DNA of 64,000 bases, taken from positions 47,388 through 111,387 of the forward strand of contig CAUJGS010000040.1 of NCBI GenBank assembly GCA_963170185.1, read 5' to 3'. The first letter of the stretch is position 1; each line of letters begins with the position of its first letter. Origin of the DNA: Bdellovibrionota bacterium (GTDB taxonomy: Bacteria > Bdellovibrionota > Bdellovibrionia > Bdellovibrionales > JAMPXM01). The notes below the pieces were generated by a model. The model was not told the DNA's origin, did no database searches, and was given only the letters and a program-made list of their open reading frames with translations. Of the stretch, positions 34,969 through 43,604 are shown piece after piece. The position numbers and the translations under genes are program-made.

Positions 34969-36000
34969 TTGACCACACAACCAGACTCACAAGCATACGA
35001 CCTCACTCAGTGGGGCTGGACAAACGAATGGGATACGGCCTTTCATGCCGCGGTCATCGGCCTAAAGTCCTCTCCAGAGAGCTATCATCCCGCCCGAGTT
35101 CTCGCCGAACAACGAGACTACTACGATGTGGTCTCGAAGAACGGAAAACACCGCGCCGAAGCCAAAGGACGTCTTCGAAAGAAGTCTGACATCCAGCCGG
35201 CGGTCGGCGATTGGGTCGTTTTGGATGAGAACACTCAAATCGAAACTATTCTCCCGCGCGCGACGTGCCTTCGGCGTAAGGCAGCTGGCGAAACCGAAGA
35301 CATCCAAATCATGGCCTGCAATGTCGACTGGATCTTCGTTACAACCAGTCTCAATCAAGATTTCAACCTTCGCCGTCTCGAGCGATTCTTCGTCGCAGCC
35401 AAAGACTCCAAAGCCCGCACGGCTCTTGTTCTTACCAAATCAGATTTGGAAACAGACCCCTCGGTGTTGGAACAACTACGGGCGACGGTGATCGAACGGT
35501 TTGGAAACGAGGTCGAAGTTCTGTTCACCTCCGCCAAAGCGCAATCCGGTATCGAACAACTAAGGGCCTTTCTCAAGCCTCATCTCACCGGGGTATTCCT
35601 TGGAACCTCCGGAGTGGGAAAGTCGTCGCTCGTCAATTCACTGCTCACAGAGAACGTGCAAAACACCGGCGACATCCGTACCGACGACGACAAGGGACGC
35701 CACACAACCACCGGACGCAATAGCTATCTTTTGCCATCGGGTGGCGTCATCATCGACTCGCCCGGAATTCGCGAGCTACAACTGGCCGATGATGGAATTC
35801 GCGTGGAAGACGAGTTCTCGGATCTGGAGGAAGTTGCACTTCGGTGCAAGTTCACCAACTGTCAGCATGAAAACGAAAAAGGCTGCGCGATTCGCGCAGC
35901 CCTCGAGGACGGGACGATCTCGTCCGACCGTCTTTTCTCTTATCGCAAGCTCAAAGCTGAGCTCGAGGCCAAATCCAAACGCAAGTACAAGAAGCCTTAA
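34969..36000 (+). CDS. rsgA: Ribosome small-subunit-dependent GTPase RsgA
   Basis: A circularly permuted GTPase that matures the 30S subunit. An OB-fold (VGDWVVLDENTQIETILPR) precedes the GTPase in the order G4 (LTKSD), G1 (GTSGVGKSSLVNSL), G2 (TT in HTTTGRNS) and G3 (DSPGIRE), then a zinc module with CKFTNCQHENEKGC. The start is not settled: a TTG at 34969 gives a typical length and has AGGA upstream, while an ATG at 34927 would overlap the divergent gene's start. It converges with the DUF1402-like gene ending at 36005. Confidence 0.92.
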   Translation: MTTQPDSQAYDLTQWGWTNEWDTAFHAAVIGLKSSPESYHPARVLAEQRDYYDVVSKNGKHRAEAKGRLRKKSDIQPAVGDWVVLDENTQIETILPRATCLRRKAAGETEDIQIMACNVDWIFVTTSLNQDFNLRRLERFFVAAKDSKARTALVLTKSDLETDPSVLEQLRATVIERFGNEVEVLFTSAKAQSGIEQLRAFLKPHLTGVFLGTSGVGKSSLVNSLLTENVQNTGDIRTDDDKGRHTTTGRNSYLLPSGGVIIDSPGIRELQLADDGIRVEDEFSDLEEVALRCKFTNCQHENEKGCAIRAALEDGTISSDRLFSYRKLKAELEAKSKRKYKKP

Positions 36001-36004
36001 AGGC

Positions 36005-37183
36005 CTAGTACAAACGACGCGTGCGAATAAACTGTCGCACCTCGTTGTCGTTCATCTCAAGCAGACGTTTTAGATCGGGAAGTTTTTCGTTCACGAAAAA
36101 CCCATAATAGCTTTCCATAGGGGGAACGATGGGGCGGTTTTGTCGAAGGTTCGCCACATTCTCGTTATACTTCTTTCTCGCGAAAGACTTTTCTTTGCCG
36201 AAGTTATAAAGCGTCGCCACGACACCCGTATTCGAACGAATATCGAAGTTCGCAATTTCCATGTAAGCCTTCACATAAAGAGTGATATTGGCCGCGACGT
36301 AGTGAACGCCCGACAGAGGATCAAGAATCGCACTGTAAAGTGCCTCGGGGTCTTTCACCGAAATCATCGGCAAACCGCTTGTCTTGTTCACCAGATCGGC
36401 CACCATCAACGCCCGAATCGGATCAAGCTGACCGAGTCCGTACGTGAGGCCGACACCAACTGGGTTAAAGAACTTCGTTCTAAACCCCATATTGTCTTCC
36501 TCGACGCCGTCATTGGGGTTACCCATGAAGTACTTGTTCCATGCATAGGCGACGCAATCCCAATAGTTCGCGTGCGACACCGCCAAATGTTTATTGCACT
36601 CTTTTGAAACCTGAGGCGAGTTCATCAGCGTTTGCAAGTCTTCGGAGTTCAACAAAAAACGCTTTGCCCAACGGCCTGTCCAAGAGGCGATCAAATCTTG
36701 CCCCATATCAGCGGCGCCGACATTGTACGAGTGTTCACCGATCATCGTTCCAAGAATGGTCACCGGATCAATTCCGTATAGGCGTCCCGCTTTACGCATT
36801 TCATCGAGAACACCCGGTGTACGCGCGATCTTCAAAAGTGCCGCTTGATACTTCTTCTCGATCGCGGCTTTCAAACCGGCAGGATCATTCGCGTAGGACG
36901 CAAATTCCTTTTTGGTGGAATTCGGCATGTTGTTGTAAAGCGTTTGCCAGCTCAGTGTCGGATTGAGACTGCCAGCCGGAACGACAATCGAGATCTTGCG
37001 ATCCCGATAGTTTGAGAGAGTGATCTCGGGAGAATCCATTTCGACAGAGTCACGAGACTGCGAAATCAGATCGAGCTTCGAACATCCGACTGTGGCTACA
37101 GCCGCGACGGCGGCAAGCCCGAGCCCGATATTAAAACGCGACCAAGCACCGGTATTTCTCTTCAAACCACGCACAAAACGCAT
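36005..37183 (-). CDS. DUF1402-type lysozyme-fold lipoprotein
   Basis: A 392-residue lipoprotein with lipobox VATVGC (Cys34). The central domain resembles DUF1402 and lytic transglycosylase folds: a Glu in ILGTMIGEHSYNVG is a candidate catalytic residue, and YGLGQLDPIRALMVADLV followed by DPLSGVHYVAANITLYVKAYMEIANFDI and VATLYNFGKE matches the goose-lysozyme-like core. The protein may cleave or bind peptidoglycan in the periplasm. A preceding helical region of about 100 residues and a basic tail flank the domain. The neighbours give no further hint. Confidence 0.82.
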   Translation of the reverse strand: MRFVRGLKRNTGAWSRFNIGLGLAAVAAVATVGCSKLDLISQSRDSVEMDSPEITLSNYRDRKISIVVPAGSLNPTLSWQTLYNNMPNSTKKEFASYANDPAGLKAAIEKKYQAALLKIARTPGVLDEMRKAGRLYGIDPVTILGTMIGEHSYNVGAADMGQDLIASWTGRWAKRFLLNSEDLQTLMNSPQVSKECNKHLAVSHANYWDCVAYAWNKYFMGNPNDGVEEDNMGFRTKFFNPVGVGLTYGLGQLDPIRALMVADLVNKTSGLPMISVKDPEALYSAILDPLSGVHYVAANITLYVKAYMEIANFDIRSNTGVVATLYNFGKEKSFARKKYNENVANLRQNRPIVPPMESYYGFFVNEKLPDLKRLLEMNDNEVRQFIRTRRLY

Positions 37184-37415
37184 AAACCGCTCCCGACGTT
37201 CATCTTTCGAACTCGGCCATTTTGTGCAATTCCAGTGCTGCGAAATTCCCCATCGTACCGCGATTTAACAAGGCGCCGAGCATTTTACCAAGCCGTGAAA
37301 AGCCCCTCGGGGTCCCCGAAGTGACAAGAACGGGCACCTAAGACCTATCGAATTCGACGTGAACGACCACGCCGTAACCTCTAAAACGGCCCACTCTCTG
37401 CAATCTTCTTAAGTC

Positions 37416-37811
37416 ATGACGCTTTGGAGATGTCTGATCGTCACATTTCTAGCCGTAATTGCAGCTCCGCAAGTCGCGACAGCGAATGCCTGCTACGGCG
37501 TCACTATTCAGATTCGCGCTCACGCAAAAGAGGAGTCGCTCGTCGAACTATTTCGTGAGCTACGTCAGCAGCATCATCTGGCGAACCTGCTACCTGCAAA
37601 GCGCGTAAATGCACCTGACACGACACTTTCGGCGAACACGGCTGAAGCGCAATACTCGAGTCACAATGAGTTCCGGTGCGCCCAAGCTCTGCTCACACCG
37701 ACCGGCGCCAAGCTCGTCTCGGTAAAGCTGAACCGAAACCTTCCAGATGGCTCCGTTCTCTTATTCTGGAACGAAAAAAGCCCCGTACTTTACGGGGCTA
37801 AATCCGAATAG
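37416..37811 (+). CDS. Small secreted protein of unknown function
   Basis: A 131-residue protein with a good signal peptide (hydrophobic core LIVTFLAVIAAPQVATA). The mature part of about 107 residues has two Cys, is basic and polar, and shows no known motif. There is only a weak ribosome site near the ATG at 37416. Its last codons coincide with a strong hairpin that is a terminator for the opposite strand, and two perfect 12-bp direct repeats flank its stop. It is plausible as a gene because of the signal sequence, but not certain. Confidence 0.55.
   Translation: MTLWRCLIVTFLAVIAAPQVATANACYGVTIQIRAHAKEESLVELFRELRQQHHLANLLPAKRVNAPDTTLSANTAEAQYSSHNEFRCAQALLTPTGAKLVSVKLNRNLPDGSVLLFWNEKSPVLYGAKSE
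37774..37799 (-). terminator. Intrinsic terminator of the SPFH/NfeD operon
   Basis: A 9-bp perfect stem (AGCCCCGTA / TACGGGGCT) with a 3-nt loop is followed on the minus strand by TTTTTT. It lies 46 bp past the stop of the SPFH gene, so it ends the nfeD-SPFH transcript. It is embedded in the last codons of the plus-strand gene at 37416, an uncommon arrangement. Confidence 0.88.
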
Positions 37812-37829
37812 CTAATTGAATAGCTAATT
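37806..37829. repeat. Tandem 12-bp direct repeat
   Basis: Two perfect adjacent copies of GAATAGCTAATT sit at the stop codon of the small secreted gene; the stop TAG is the middle of the first copy and a second TAG falls in the other copy. It is a simple slippage-type duplication with no clear function. Confidence 0.8.
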
Positions 37830-37845
37830 TGCAAAAAGAGATGCC

Positions 37846-38796
37846 TTACGCGCGACCTTTGGGAGTTTCGTTCAAACGAACGCCTTCCATGACAGCCATC
37901 GCCGTAGAAATCACCGACGTCGGATCTCCCACGTTTGCCGGAACGATGATCGCGCGGGCATCGTACGCCACCTGACCAAACTGCTTCACATACTCTTCCG
38001 CGATTTTCAGTTTCGCAGCCGCTTCTCCACCGGGTCCATTCATCGCAGAGGCAACCTGGCGAAGACCTTCCGCTGTCGCGTTTGCAACCGCGAGAATCGC
38101 CTGTGCTTTACCTTCGGCTTCGTTGATCTGTTTTTGTTTGTCAGCTTCCGAGCCCTTGATGGTCTCTTGCTTCAAACCTTCTGCACGGTTGATTTTCGAG
38201 TCGCGATCCGCCTCAGAAGTCAGGATGTTCGCGCGCTTTTCTCGCTCTGCACGCATCTGCTTTTCCATCGCATCAAGAACGTCTTTGGGCGGTTGAATCG
38301 ACTTGAGTTCGTAACGAAGAACTTTAACTCCCCAAGGTTCCGTCGCCTGGTCAATCGCCATAATCACGGCGGCGTTGATCTTGTCGCGCTCTTCAAACGA
38401 ACGATCGAGATCGATCTTCCCGATTTCCGAACGAAGTGTCGTTTGCGCAAGCTGAACGACGGCTTGGATATAGTCGCTGATTCCGTAGCTTGCCTTGATA
38501 GGATCCACGACACGGAAGAAGAGAACACCGTCGATTCCAACCGAAACGTTGTCTCGTGTGATGCAAACCTGAGCCGGGATATCGAGAACGATCTCTTTTA
38601 AAGAGTGGCGATAACGAATTACATCGACAAACGGAATCACGAAATGCAAACCCGCCTGAAGACTCGATTGAAACTTACCAAGTCGCTCAAGAATCCAAAC
38701 TTCTTGCTGCGGAACAATGCGGATCGCCTTAAAGACGAAGACCGCGGCAAAAACCAAAAGCACTATAGCGAAAACCGACAAATCACCCATCATCAA
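37846..38796 (-). CDS. SPFH/band-7 membrane protein (QmcA/stomatin-like)
   Basis: An inner-membrane scaffold protein of 316 residues. An N-terminal membrane helix (about 6-25) is followed by the SPFH domain (IVPQQEVWILERLGKFQSSLQAGLHFVIPFVDVI; VVDPIKASYGISDYIQAVVQLAQTTLRSEIGKIDLD) and a coiled coil with alternating charges (AEREKRANILTSEADRDSKINRAEGLKQ). This matches QmcA and stomatin-like proteins. It overlaps the nfeD start gene by four bases, the usual partner arrangement in which NfeD and SPFH are co-transcribed and work together in membrane microdomains or quality control. Confidence 0.94.
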   Translation of the reverse strand: MMMGDLSVFAIVLLVFAAVFVFKAIRIVPQQEVWILERLGKFQSSLQAGLHFVIPFVDVIRYRHSLKEIVLDIPAQVCITRDNVSVGIDGVLFFRVVDPIKASYGISDYIQAVVQLAQTTLRSEIGKIDLDRSFEERDKINAAVIMAIDQATEPWGVKVLRYELKSIQPPKDVLDAMEKQMRAEREKRANILTSEADRDSKINRAEGLKQETIKGSEADKQKQINEAEGKAQAILAVANATAEGLRQVASAMNGPGGEAAAKLKIAEEYVKQFGQVAYDARAIIVPANVGDPTSVISTAMAVMEGVRLNETPKGRA

Positions 38797-39236
38797 CCTC
38801 TTGTCACCTTTTGTATCATCAACTTGATTCCGCTCGTACGCGCCACCTTGACTCGATCACCTTTGCGAATTGGCTCGTTCGAGTCATTGACCGCAGTCCA
38901 AGGAACACCTTGATAAAGCACTGCGCCCTCGGCCCCCGGTTCGATATCGCGATCCACCATGAACTCGGAGTTCGAGTCGACTTCGATGGGCGGAGCCGCG
39001 CGGCTAGCAAGCTTCTGCTTGATCCACTTGCGACCAAAGAAGGCGCCCATAAGTCCCAACACCGCGAAGATGATCAGCTGAACCTCGACACCAAGATCCG
39101 GCTTGATCAAAACCACGAGGGCCGTAACAGATGCGGCGAGACCGAAGAAAAGAAGACCAAATGTGGCCGTCATCATTTCTCCGATAAGGAGAACCGTCGC
39201 GACAGCCGCCCAAATCCAAACAACATTAAATTCCAT
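38793..39236 (-). CDS. NfeD-family membrane protein
   Basis: A 147-residue protein with three or four helices in the first 75 residues (FNVVWIWAAVATVLLIGEMMTATFG; SVTALVVLI; LIIFAVLGLMGAFFG) and a C-terminal OB-like domain (GAEGAVLYQGVPWTAVNDSNEPIRKGDRVKVARTSGIKLMIQKV) typical of short NfeD proteins without the protease part. It is the partner of the SPFH protein encoded directly after it. An inverted repeat upstream (39316-39339) lies before its start. Confidence 0.92.
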   Translation of the reverse strand: MEFNVVWIWAAVATVLLIGEMMTATFGLLFFGLAASVTALVVLIKPDLGVEVQLIIFAVLGLMGAFFGRKWIKQKLASRAAPPIEVDSNSEFMVDRDIEPGAEGAVLYQGVPWTAVNDSNEPIRKGDRVKVARTSGIKLMIQKVTRG

Positions 39237-39315
39237 GAGAGCTATTGGACGCGATAAAGCCGTCTATGTCTATACATGCGATATATTTTCGCTCATCTCA
39301 CTCGGCGCGACTTTG

Positions 39316-39339
39316 GGCCAGTCCCTGATTCAACTGGCC
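39316..39339. promoter_or_regulatory. Inverted repeat upstream of the NfeD/SPFH operon
   Basis: Seven-base arms GGCCAGT / ACTGGCC with a 10-nt loop lie in the 133-bp gap between the MutS-family stop and the nfeD start. There is no T-run. It could be an operator or a weak hairpin of the mutS transcript. Confidence 0.4.
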
Positions 39340-39369
39340 ATGACATCGGTATATGACAAAAGTCTTAAG

Positions 39370-41175
39370 TCAGGTCTCGATGACCTCGAGCCCCGCCGTT
39401 CGCATGACCTTGATGGCGTTGGTCGAAGGGCACGGACCTTTTCGATATTCGTAATTGAATGTCATCTTGCCGTCGATCACGTCATCACGGAAATGATGGT
39501 TGGTAAGTCCGTCGACTTGCCCTTCAAGAGCGGCAAGGTCGAGATCGTGCGTCGTGACCATCCCCATCGCGCGTGTTTTGGAGAACGCGCGGATCACCGA
39601 CTCCGCTCCAATGCGACGCTCCCTATTGTTGGTGCCTCGGAAAATTTCATCGACCAGGTAAAAGACCACTTCTTTGCCGTCCGCCTTGGCTAGAATTTCC
39701 ACCAAGTCCGAAACTTCCGAATAAAACGAAGAAAAACCATCCGCCAGTGAGTCGCTTGGACGCATGGAGCTTTCAAGTCTCAAACGAGAGACCTGAAACT
39801 GACTCGCGACCACCTTCAAGCCGGCCTGAGCCAGCAAGAGGTTCAGACCAATCGCCCGCAGAAATGTACTCTTTCCCGACATATTGGACCCGGTCACAAG
39901 ATGACAGCGCTGCGAGCCGTCGACACGGATCGAGTTCGCCACGCGGCGATCAGCCGGCAGAAGCGGGTGAGCCAACTGCGTCGCATCCAGCAAACCACCC
40001 TTCGAGTTTTCGATAAACTCAGGCAGCGTCCGTCCATGCGCACGATTCCATTCCGCACCCACAATAAATGCTTCGAGTTCAGAGAGCGTCTCGAGCCAAT
40101 CCGGAAGTTGCGACTCGACACCTCGACGAGCCCGATCAAATCTCAACGTCCAGTAAAGATCCCAAGGAAGAATGAAGTTGATCAAGAGTGCAAGAATCGG
40201 GTTTTGTCGCACGCCAAGAGCGCCCGCCGCTTTTTCCACTTCCTGCAAAAGCTTGGTCGGCGCACGATCTTCACGAAACGCCGGCACTTGGGCGACCGTC
40301 TTCCCGGCCACTTTTTGCAAAACCTGACTGATCTCCTTCAGCGCCCGAAGGCTTCGTCCAATCGACATCGCGCGTGGATAGGCAGAGAGCAAGTCCACCT
40401 CACGCGCTGCCAAGTAGTAAGAAAGACCAAGAGCGCCGAGACCGATGAGACCCCAAAGCTTTGTTCCTTGCATCAACCCGGCAACCCATAGCCCGTAAAA
40501 CGCGACCTGCGCGGCCGTCACGATATAAAGCCACTTCGCACCGTTCTCCGGTGCATTCGATTGACGGATGAGGCGAAGCAACTCCTTGGCGTCGATCTCC
40601 TGCTCCATCGCCGTTGCGATGCGAAGAATTTTTCGACGAAGCACGGGGTGCTTTTCCCAAAACTCGATCGCATTTTGACGACGCCGAATCTCGTCGATCG
40701 AACTGACCGGGATGGTAAGAAACCGCAGAAACTTGCCGCGGCCTTCGCGCGACAGAAAGAATGGGAACAAACCTACATAGCGTTCGATATCAAGATCACG
40801 AAGCAAACGCTTGGCCGGCGCCAGCTCTTCGGCCGAGTACAACTCGCTATAAAGCTCGTCTTTGAACTCCACGTTCGCCGTCGACTCCAGCTTCTCAAGG
40901 CTTGCTATGCGAGTCTCCAGGGCGATCCGCCATTTTAGTCGCTCACCGCGCGACACGGATAGACGATGAATCACGACCATGATGAAGAAGCTGATCCAAG
41001 CAATGGCCGCCGCCGAAGAGCTCAAAGACGACACCAGATCCGAAGTGCCTTTTAGCGACGCGAGAATCGAAAAACCCACTGCCAGGCTGAACCCTATAGC
41101 CCGCCAGCTTAAGAGGCGCTTATGAAGTTCTTTGAGTTGAGTATTTAGGCGTTCAAGTCGGCGAATCGTTCTCAC
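39370..41175 (-). CDS. Membrane-anchored MutS-family ATPase
   Basis: A 601-residue protein with hydrophobic segments near residues 25-75 and again near 205-245. The C-terminus is a full MutS-type ATPase: LLDATQLAHPLLP, Walker A TGSNMSGKST (about 423-432), SDSLADGFSSFYSEVSDL, Walker B VVFYLVDEIFRGTNN (about 496-510) and the H-loop VTTHDLDLAAL. The N-terminal mismatch-recognition domains are absent and replaced by the membrane part, so it is not a mismatch sensor. Such membrane MutS homologues occur in Bacteroidetes and Bdellovibrio-like groups and have no known role. It overlaps the methyltransferase gene by 23 bp. Confidence 0.88.
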   Translation of the reverse strand: MRTIRRLERLNTQLKELHKRLLSWRAIGFSLAVGFSILASLKGTSDLVSSLSSSAAAIAWISFFIMVVIHRLSVSRGERLKWRIALETRIASLEKLESTANVEFKDELYSELYSAEELAPAKRLLRDLDIERYVGLFPFFLSREGRGKFLRFLTIPVSSIDEIRRRQNAIEFWEKHPVLRRKILRIATAMEQEIDAKELLRLIRQSNAPENGAKWLYIVTAAQVAFYGLWVAGLMQGTKLWGLIGLGALGLSYYLAAREVDLLSAYPRAMSIGRSLRALKEISQVLQKVAGKTVAQVPAFREDRAPTKLLQEVEKAAGALGVRQNPILALLINFILPWDLYWTLRFDRARRGVESQLPDWLETLSELEAFIVGAEWNRAHGRTLPEFIENSKGGLLDATQLAHPLLPADRRVANSIRVDGSQRCHLVTGSNMSGKSTFLRAIGLNLLLAQAGLKVVASQFQVSRLRLESSMRPSDSLADGFSSFYSEVSDLVEILAKADGKEVVFYLVDEIFRGTNNRERRIGAESVIRAFSKTRAMGMVTTHDLDLAALEGQVDGLTNHHFRDDVIDGKMTFNYEYRKGPCPSTNAIKVMRTAGLEVIET

Positions 41176-41833
41176 GATGGACAGTTCCTTTGCGGCGAAT
41201 TTCAGCTATGATAACGCCAAACATTCCCCCCACTGTCACATCAAATCCGCGATTGCGAAGAAGTTCGAAAAATCCCTCTACGTAGGTACGACCAGGATCG
41301 GCCACAATTGCTCGACCCGTTGCGCTGAGATGCCCGGCAAGAAACTCACTCAACGTCTGAGGCTGAGTTTTATCGTAAAGCACATCACTGGCAAGAATCA
41401 GGTCCCACTTCATGGCTTCGTCGGGCGCTGGACTTCGCCAGTCCAACGGAACAAACCGTAATCCTTCGACTCCATTGTGTTTCCGATTGGCCTCCAAAAA
41501 AAGCGGAACATCCGGATGAAGATCAGTCGCCGAGACCTCCCAACCATGTCTCGACAAAAGCAACGACGGCAACGCCAGCCCGCAGCCGATCTCCAAAAGT
41601 CGGTCCGTTCTACTGTGTCGCCGCTGAAACTCTCCCGACTTCAACTGATCGTAAATGTCTTGAGTCAAAACTTTACCGGCGGCCCACAGTGTCCCGAAGT
41701 AAGGACACATCTCTTCAAATAACTCGGTCTTTCCTTGAGCAAGATAGAGTTCAAAAAGACGATCGATGGTCTGATCGACGTCTTTCAACATCTCCAAAAA
41801 GAGAAACGTGTCGCCAATCTCGACACGCTCCAC
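41153..41833 (-). CDS. METTL21/NNMT-type class I methyltransferase
   Basis: A 226-residue SAM-dependent methyltransferase of the Methyltransf_16 branch (protein lysine methyltransferases and nicotinamide methyltransferase-like). The motifs ELFEEMCPYFGTLWAAGKVL, LEIGCGLALPSLLL (SAM loop), ATDLHPD, RFVPLDWRSP and LILASDVLYD are typical. It starts at a GTG at 41833 with only AAGG upstream; no other in-frame start is available. Target unknown. Its end overlaps the MutS-like gene by 23 bp, which puts a methyltransferase and a membrane ATPase in the same transcript. Confidence 0.87.
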   Translation of the reverse strand: MERVEIGDTFLFLEMLKDVDQTIDRLFELYLAQGKTELFEEMCPYFGTLWAAGKVLTQDIYDQLKSGEFQRRHSRTDRLLEIGCGLALPSLLLSRHGWEVSATDLHPDVPLFLEANRKHNGVEGLRFVPLDWRSPAPDEAMKWDLILASDVLYDKTQPQTLSEFLAGHLSATGRAIVADPGRTYVEGFFELLRNRGFDVTVGGMFGVIIAEIRRKGTVHRENDSPT

Positions 41834-41868
41834 CTTGGTTTCATATGAAAGGCCCGACGTCGAGACGA

Positions 41869-42363
41869 TCAGAAATAAACCCTAACACCCAAACCGAAAT
41901 CGAGATCCAACGCCGTTGCCGGCACAAGATTCATGATCATCGCGATTTCGCCAAAAAGCTCGAATGTGCTTTTATTGAAATCCGTTGAAAGACCGATCGG
42001 AATCCGGGGACCAAAGTAAGTGCGTTCGGAGAGGTTTCGATCTTCGACATTAATAAGTCGTGCTCCAACGCCGTAGTGCCAATCAAAGGCCACCCGTTCG
42101 ATCCGAAACAGATTCGCCCGATGCCAAAGGTAATCCGAATGAATCTCAAACCCTCGATGATGACCAAATGACCACGCCACCGCGGCATCAATCGAACGCT
42201 GCTGACTCAATCGATAGTTGCCACTGAGCCCGGTTGGGTCGCCTATGATAATTCCAAGACCAAAGGGTCCAGGGCTATCCGCGCGGGCGAATTCAACTCC
42301 CCCAAACGTCCCAACAAGCAACGACATCGCAACTACGACAATCCGAATACTCCATTTTCTCAT
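41869..42363 (-). CDS. Small outer-membrane beta-barrel protein
   Basis: A 164-residue secreted protein. I chose the ATG at 42363 with GGAG six bases upstream. The signal peptide ends near FARA. The mature part consists of alternating amphipathic strands (FGLGIIIGDPTGLSGNYRL, IDAAVAWSFG, FDWHYGVGARL, TFELFGEIAMIMNLVPATALDLDFGLGVRVYF) ending in the C-terminal Phe of outer-membrane barrels. The IIGDPTGLSGNYRL start occurs in BAPKO_0422/OmpW-sized eight-stranded barrels. Function unknown. It is next to the PAP2 gene but not overlapping. Confidence 0.85.
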   Translation of the reverse strand: MRKWSIRIVVVAMSLLVGTFGGVEFARADSPGPFGLGIIIGDPTGLSGNYRLSQQRSIDAAVAWSFGHHRGFEIHSDYLWHRANLFRIERVAFDWHYGVGARLINVEDRNLSERTYFGPRIPIGLSTDFNKSTFELFGEIAMIMNLVPATALDLDFGLGVRVYF

Positions 42364-42391
42364 CGTCTTCTCCATCCGTTTACCGCCTCGA

Positions 42392-43057
42392 TCAATTCGG
42401 AAACGTTTCTACTCGAAACCGCGTCCGCTGCAAGTAGCGCCACGCAAGCAAAGCGCCCGCCGTTCCAAAAAAAGCACCGGCGATCGTGTCGCTAATCCAA
42501 TGATTCAGCGTAATGACTCGCGACGCTGCAATCAACGCCGCCAAGGCATACCAGAGCACCAACCCCTTTGGCCAAAGTATCGTCAGGAATGTCGCCGCCG
42601 AGAACACCACCTGCGAATGCCCCGATGGCATCGAGTGAAACTCGTAGTTTGTCGTCAATGGATGAAACTCATGAGGCGAGAGGTCGGCAACCGCGTAAGG
42701 ACGCTTGCGACCGATAATGTGTTTAAACAGCTGAACAAGAATCCCCGAAAAAAGAAACATCGCCAGCGCCTGCACGCCCAAGTTGCGAACTTTAAGCAGA
42801 ACTCGCTCTTGCGTTTTCCAAAACCGCCCAAGCAACCAGGCTCCGAACGCGGCAATGGCCGCGACCAGGAAATATGCTTCCGCCTTCCCCAAGTCCGTCC
42901 AGCGTGCGGCGATCACATGCAAAGGGTCACCGAACCGAGGCTGAAAGTGCCGTGCCGCCGGACCATCTAGCCAAATGACATTGATAGCGATCAATCCCGC
43001 TATCGACAAAACCACGGCAACCGTGGCAAGACCGCGATTAAGACTCCGTCGCTTCAT
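42392..43057 (-). CDS. PAP2-family phosphatase
   Basis: A multi-helix membrane phosphatase of 221 residues with the three PAP2 motifs: KHIIGRKRPY, SMPSGHSQVVF and SRVITLNHWISD. These form the vanadium-peroxidase-like active site used for phosphatidate, undecaprenyl diphosphate or lipid A phosphates. The start is the ATG at 43057, overlapping the stop of the upstream Cys-rich gene as TGATG, which implies coupled translation. Longer in-frame starts would lie inside that gene. Substrate unknown; an envelope lipid is likely. Confidence 0.9.
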   Translation of the reverse strand: MKRRSLNRGLATVAVVLSIAGLIAINVIWLDGPAARHFQPRFGDPLHVIAARWTDLGKAEAYFLVAAIAAFGAWLLGRFWKTQERVLLKVRNLGVQALAMFLFSGILVQLFKHIIGRKRPYAVADLSPHEFHPLTTNYEFHSMPSGHSQVVFSAATFLTILWPKGLVLWYALAALIAASRVITLNHWISDTIAGAFFGTAGALLAWRYLQRTRFRVETFPN

Positions 43058-43476
43058 CACATCGCCGTACAATGCTGATTCGTGTACCAACCGTTGAGAT
43101 GGCCATAGGAACAATAGCGAATCTGGCTCTCACACTGGCGTCCGCCGGTTTCGATCGAGTTGCGATACGCGGTCACCGAACCCATGTGCGGGATATAACC
43201 CCATGGGAAAACCTGACAGCCGTTGTCTTCAACGCAATTCTGATAGCGATAGAACCCCGACAAGAAACCATTGTTGCAAAATCTCATCTCCGACTGGCAC
43301 CGACGCCCCGGCCCTGGGCGGTCTTCGTAGTATGCAACCACGAACTGCCCTTCCATTACCGGCATTCCCCACGGAGTCATGCAGGTCGCGGCTCGCGCGA
43401 TGGCCGGCATCAACAAACAAACACTTACCAAAACTATTGAAAGCTGTTTTGCACGAACAATCCACGAACGACGCAT
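43057..43476 (-). CDS. Secreted Cys-rich protein with an internal duplication
   Basis: A 139-residue protein with a signal peptide (cut near ARA-AT). The mature chain consists of two copies of a ~50-residue module with spacing Cys-Cys-Cys-Cys: the first starts CMTPWGMPVMEGQFVVAYYED and the second CQVFPWGYIPHMGSVTAYRNS; each ends with a RCQSEMRFC/QCESQIRYC block and NGFLSG/YGHLNG. Eight Cys in two identical patterns suggest four disulfides. No known family is recognised. It is translationally coupled to the PAP2 gene that follows, a combination worth checking. Confidence 0.85.
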   Translation of the reverse strand: MRRSWIVRAKQLSIVLVSVCLLMPAIARAATCMTPWGMPVMEGQFVVAYYEDRPGPGRRCQSEMRFCNNGFLSGFYRYQNCVEDNGCQVFPWGYIPHMGSVTAYRNSIETGGRQCESQIRYCSYGHLNGWYTNQHCTAM

Positions 43477-43520
43477 AAGCCCCCTCTTAAGTAGCGATTC
43501 GAGCCTAGCCCTAGTTTTCC

Positions 43521-43555
43521 AAAAAGGAAAGGCCCCGCAGTTTCGCCGCGGGGCC
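43521..43555 (-). terminator. Intrinsic terminator of the hsp20 gene
   Basis: An 8-bp perfect stem (GGCCCCGC / GCGGGGCC) with a 9-nt loop is followed on the minus strand by TTTCCTTTTT. It lies about 50 bp beyond the small heat shock gene stop and before the start of the Cys-rich gene. Confidence 0.8.
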
Positions 43556-43604
43556 CAGGGGACTGACAGGACGTCAGTTGTTTAGGGGGAGGGAGTTAAG
43601 GAAG

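Noticed and set aside
37330..37365. GC-rich hairpin-like CCCCTCGGGG region in the gap before the small secreted gene
   Set aside because: The stem is only about five bases, the loops overlap and no gene ends there that would need a terminator.
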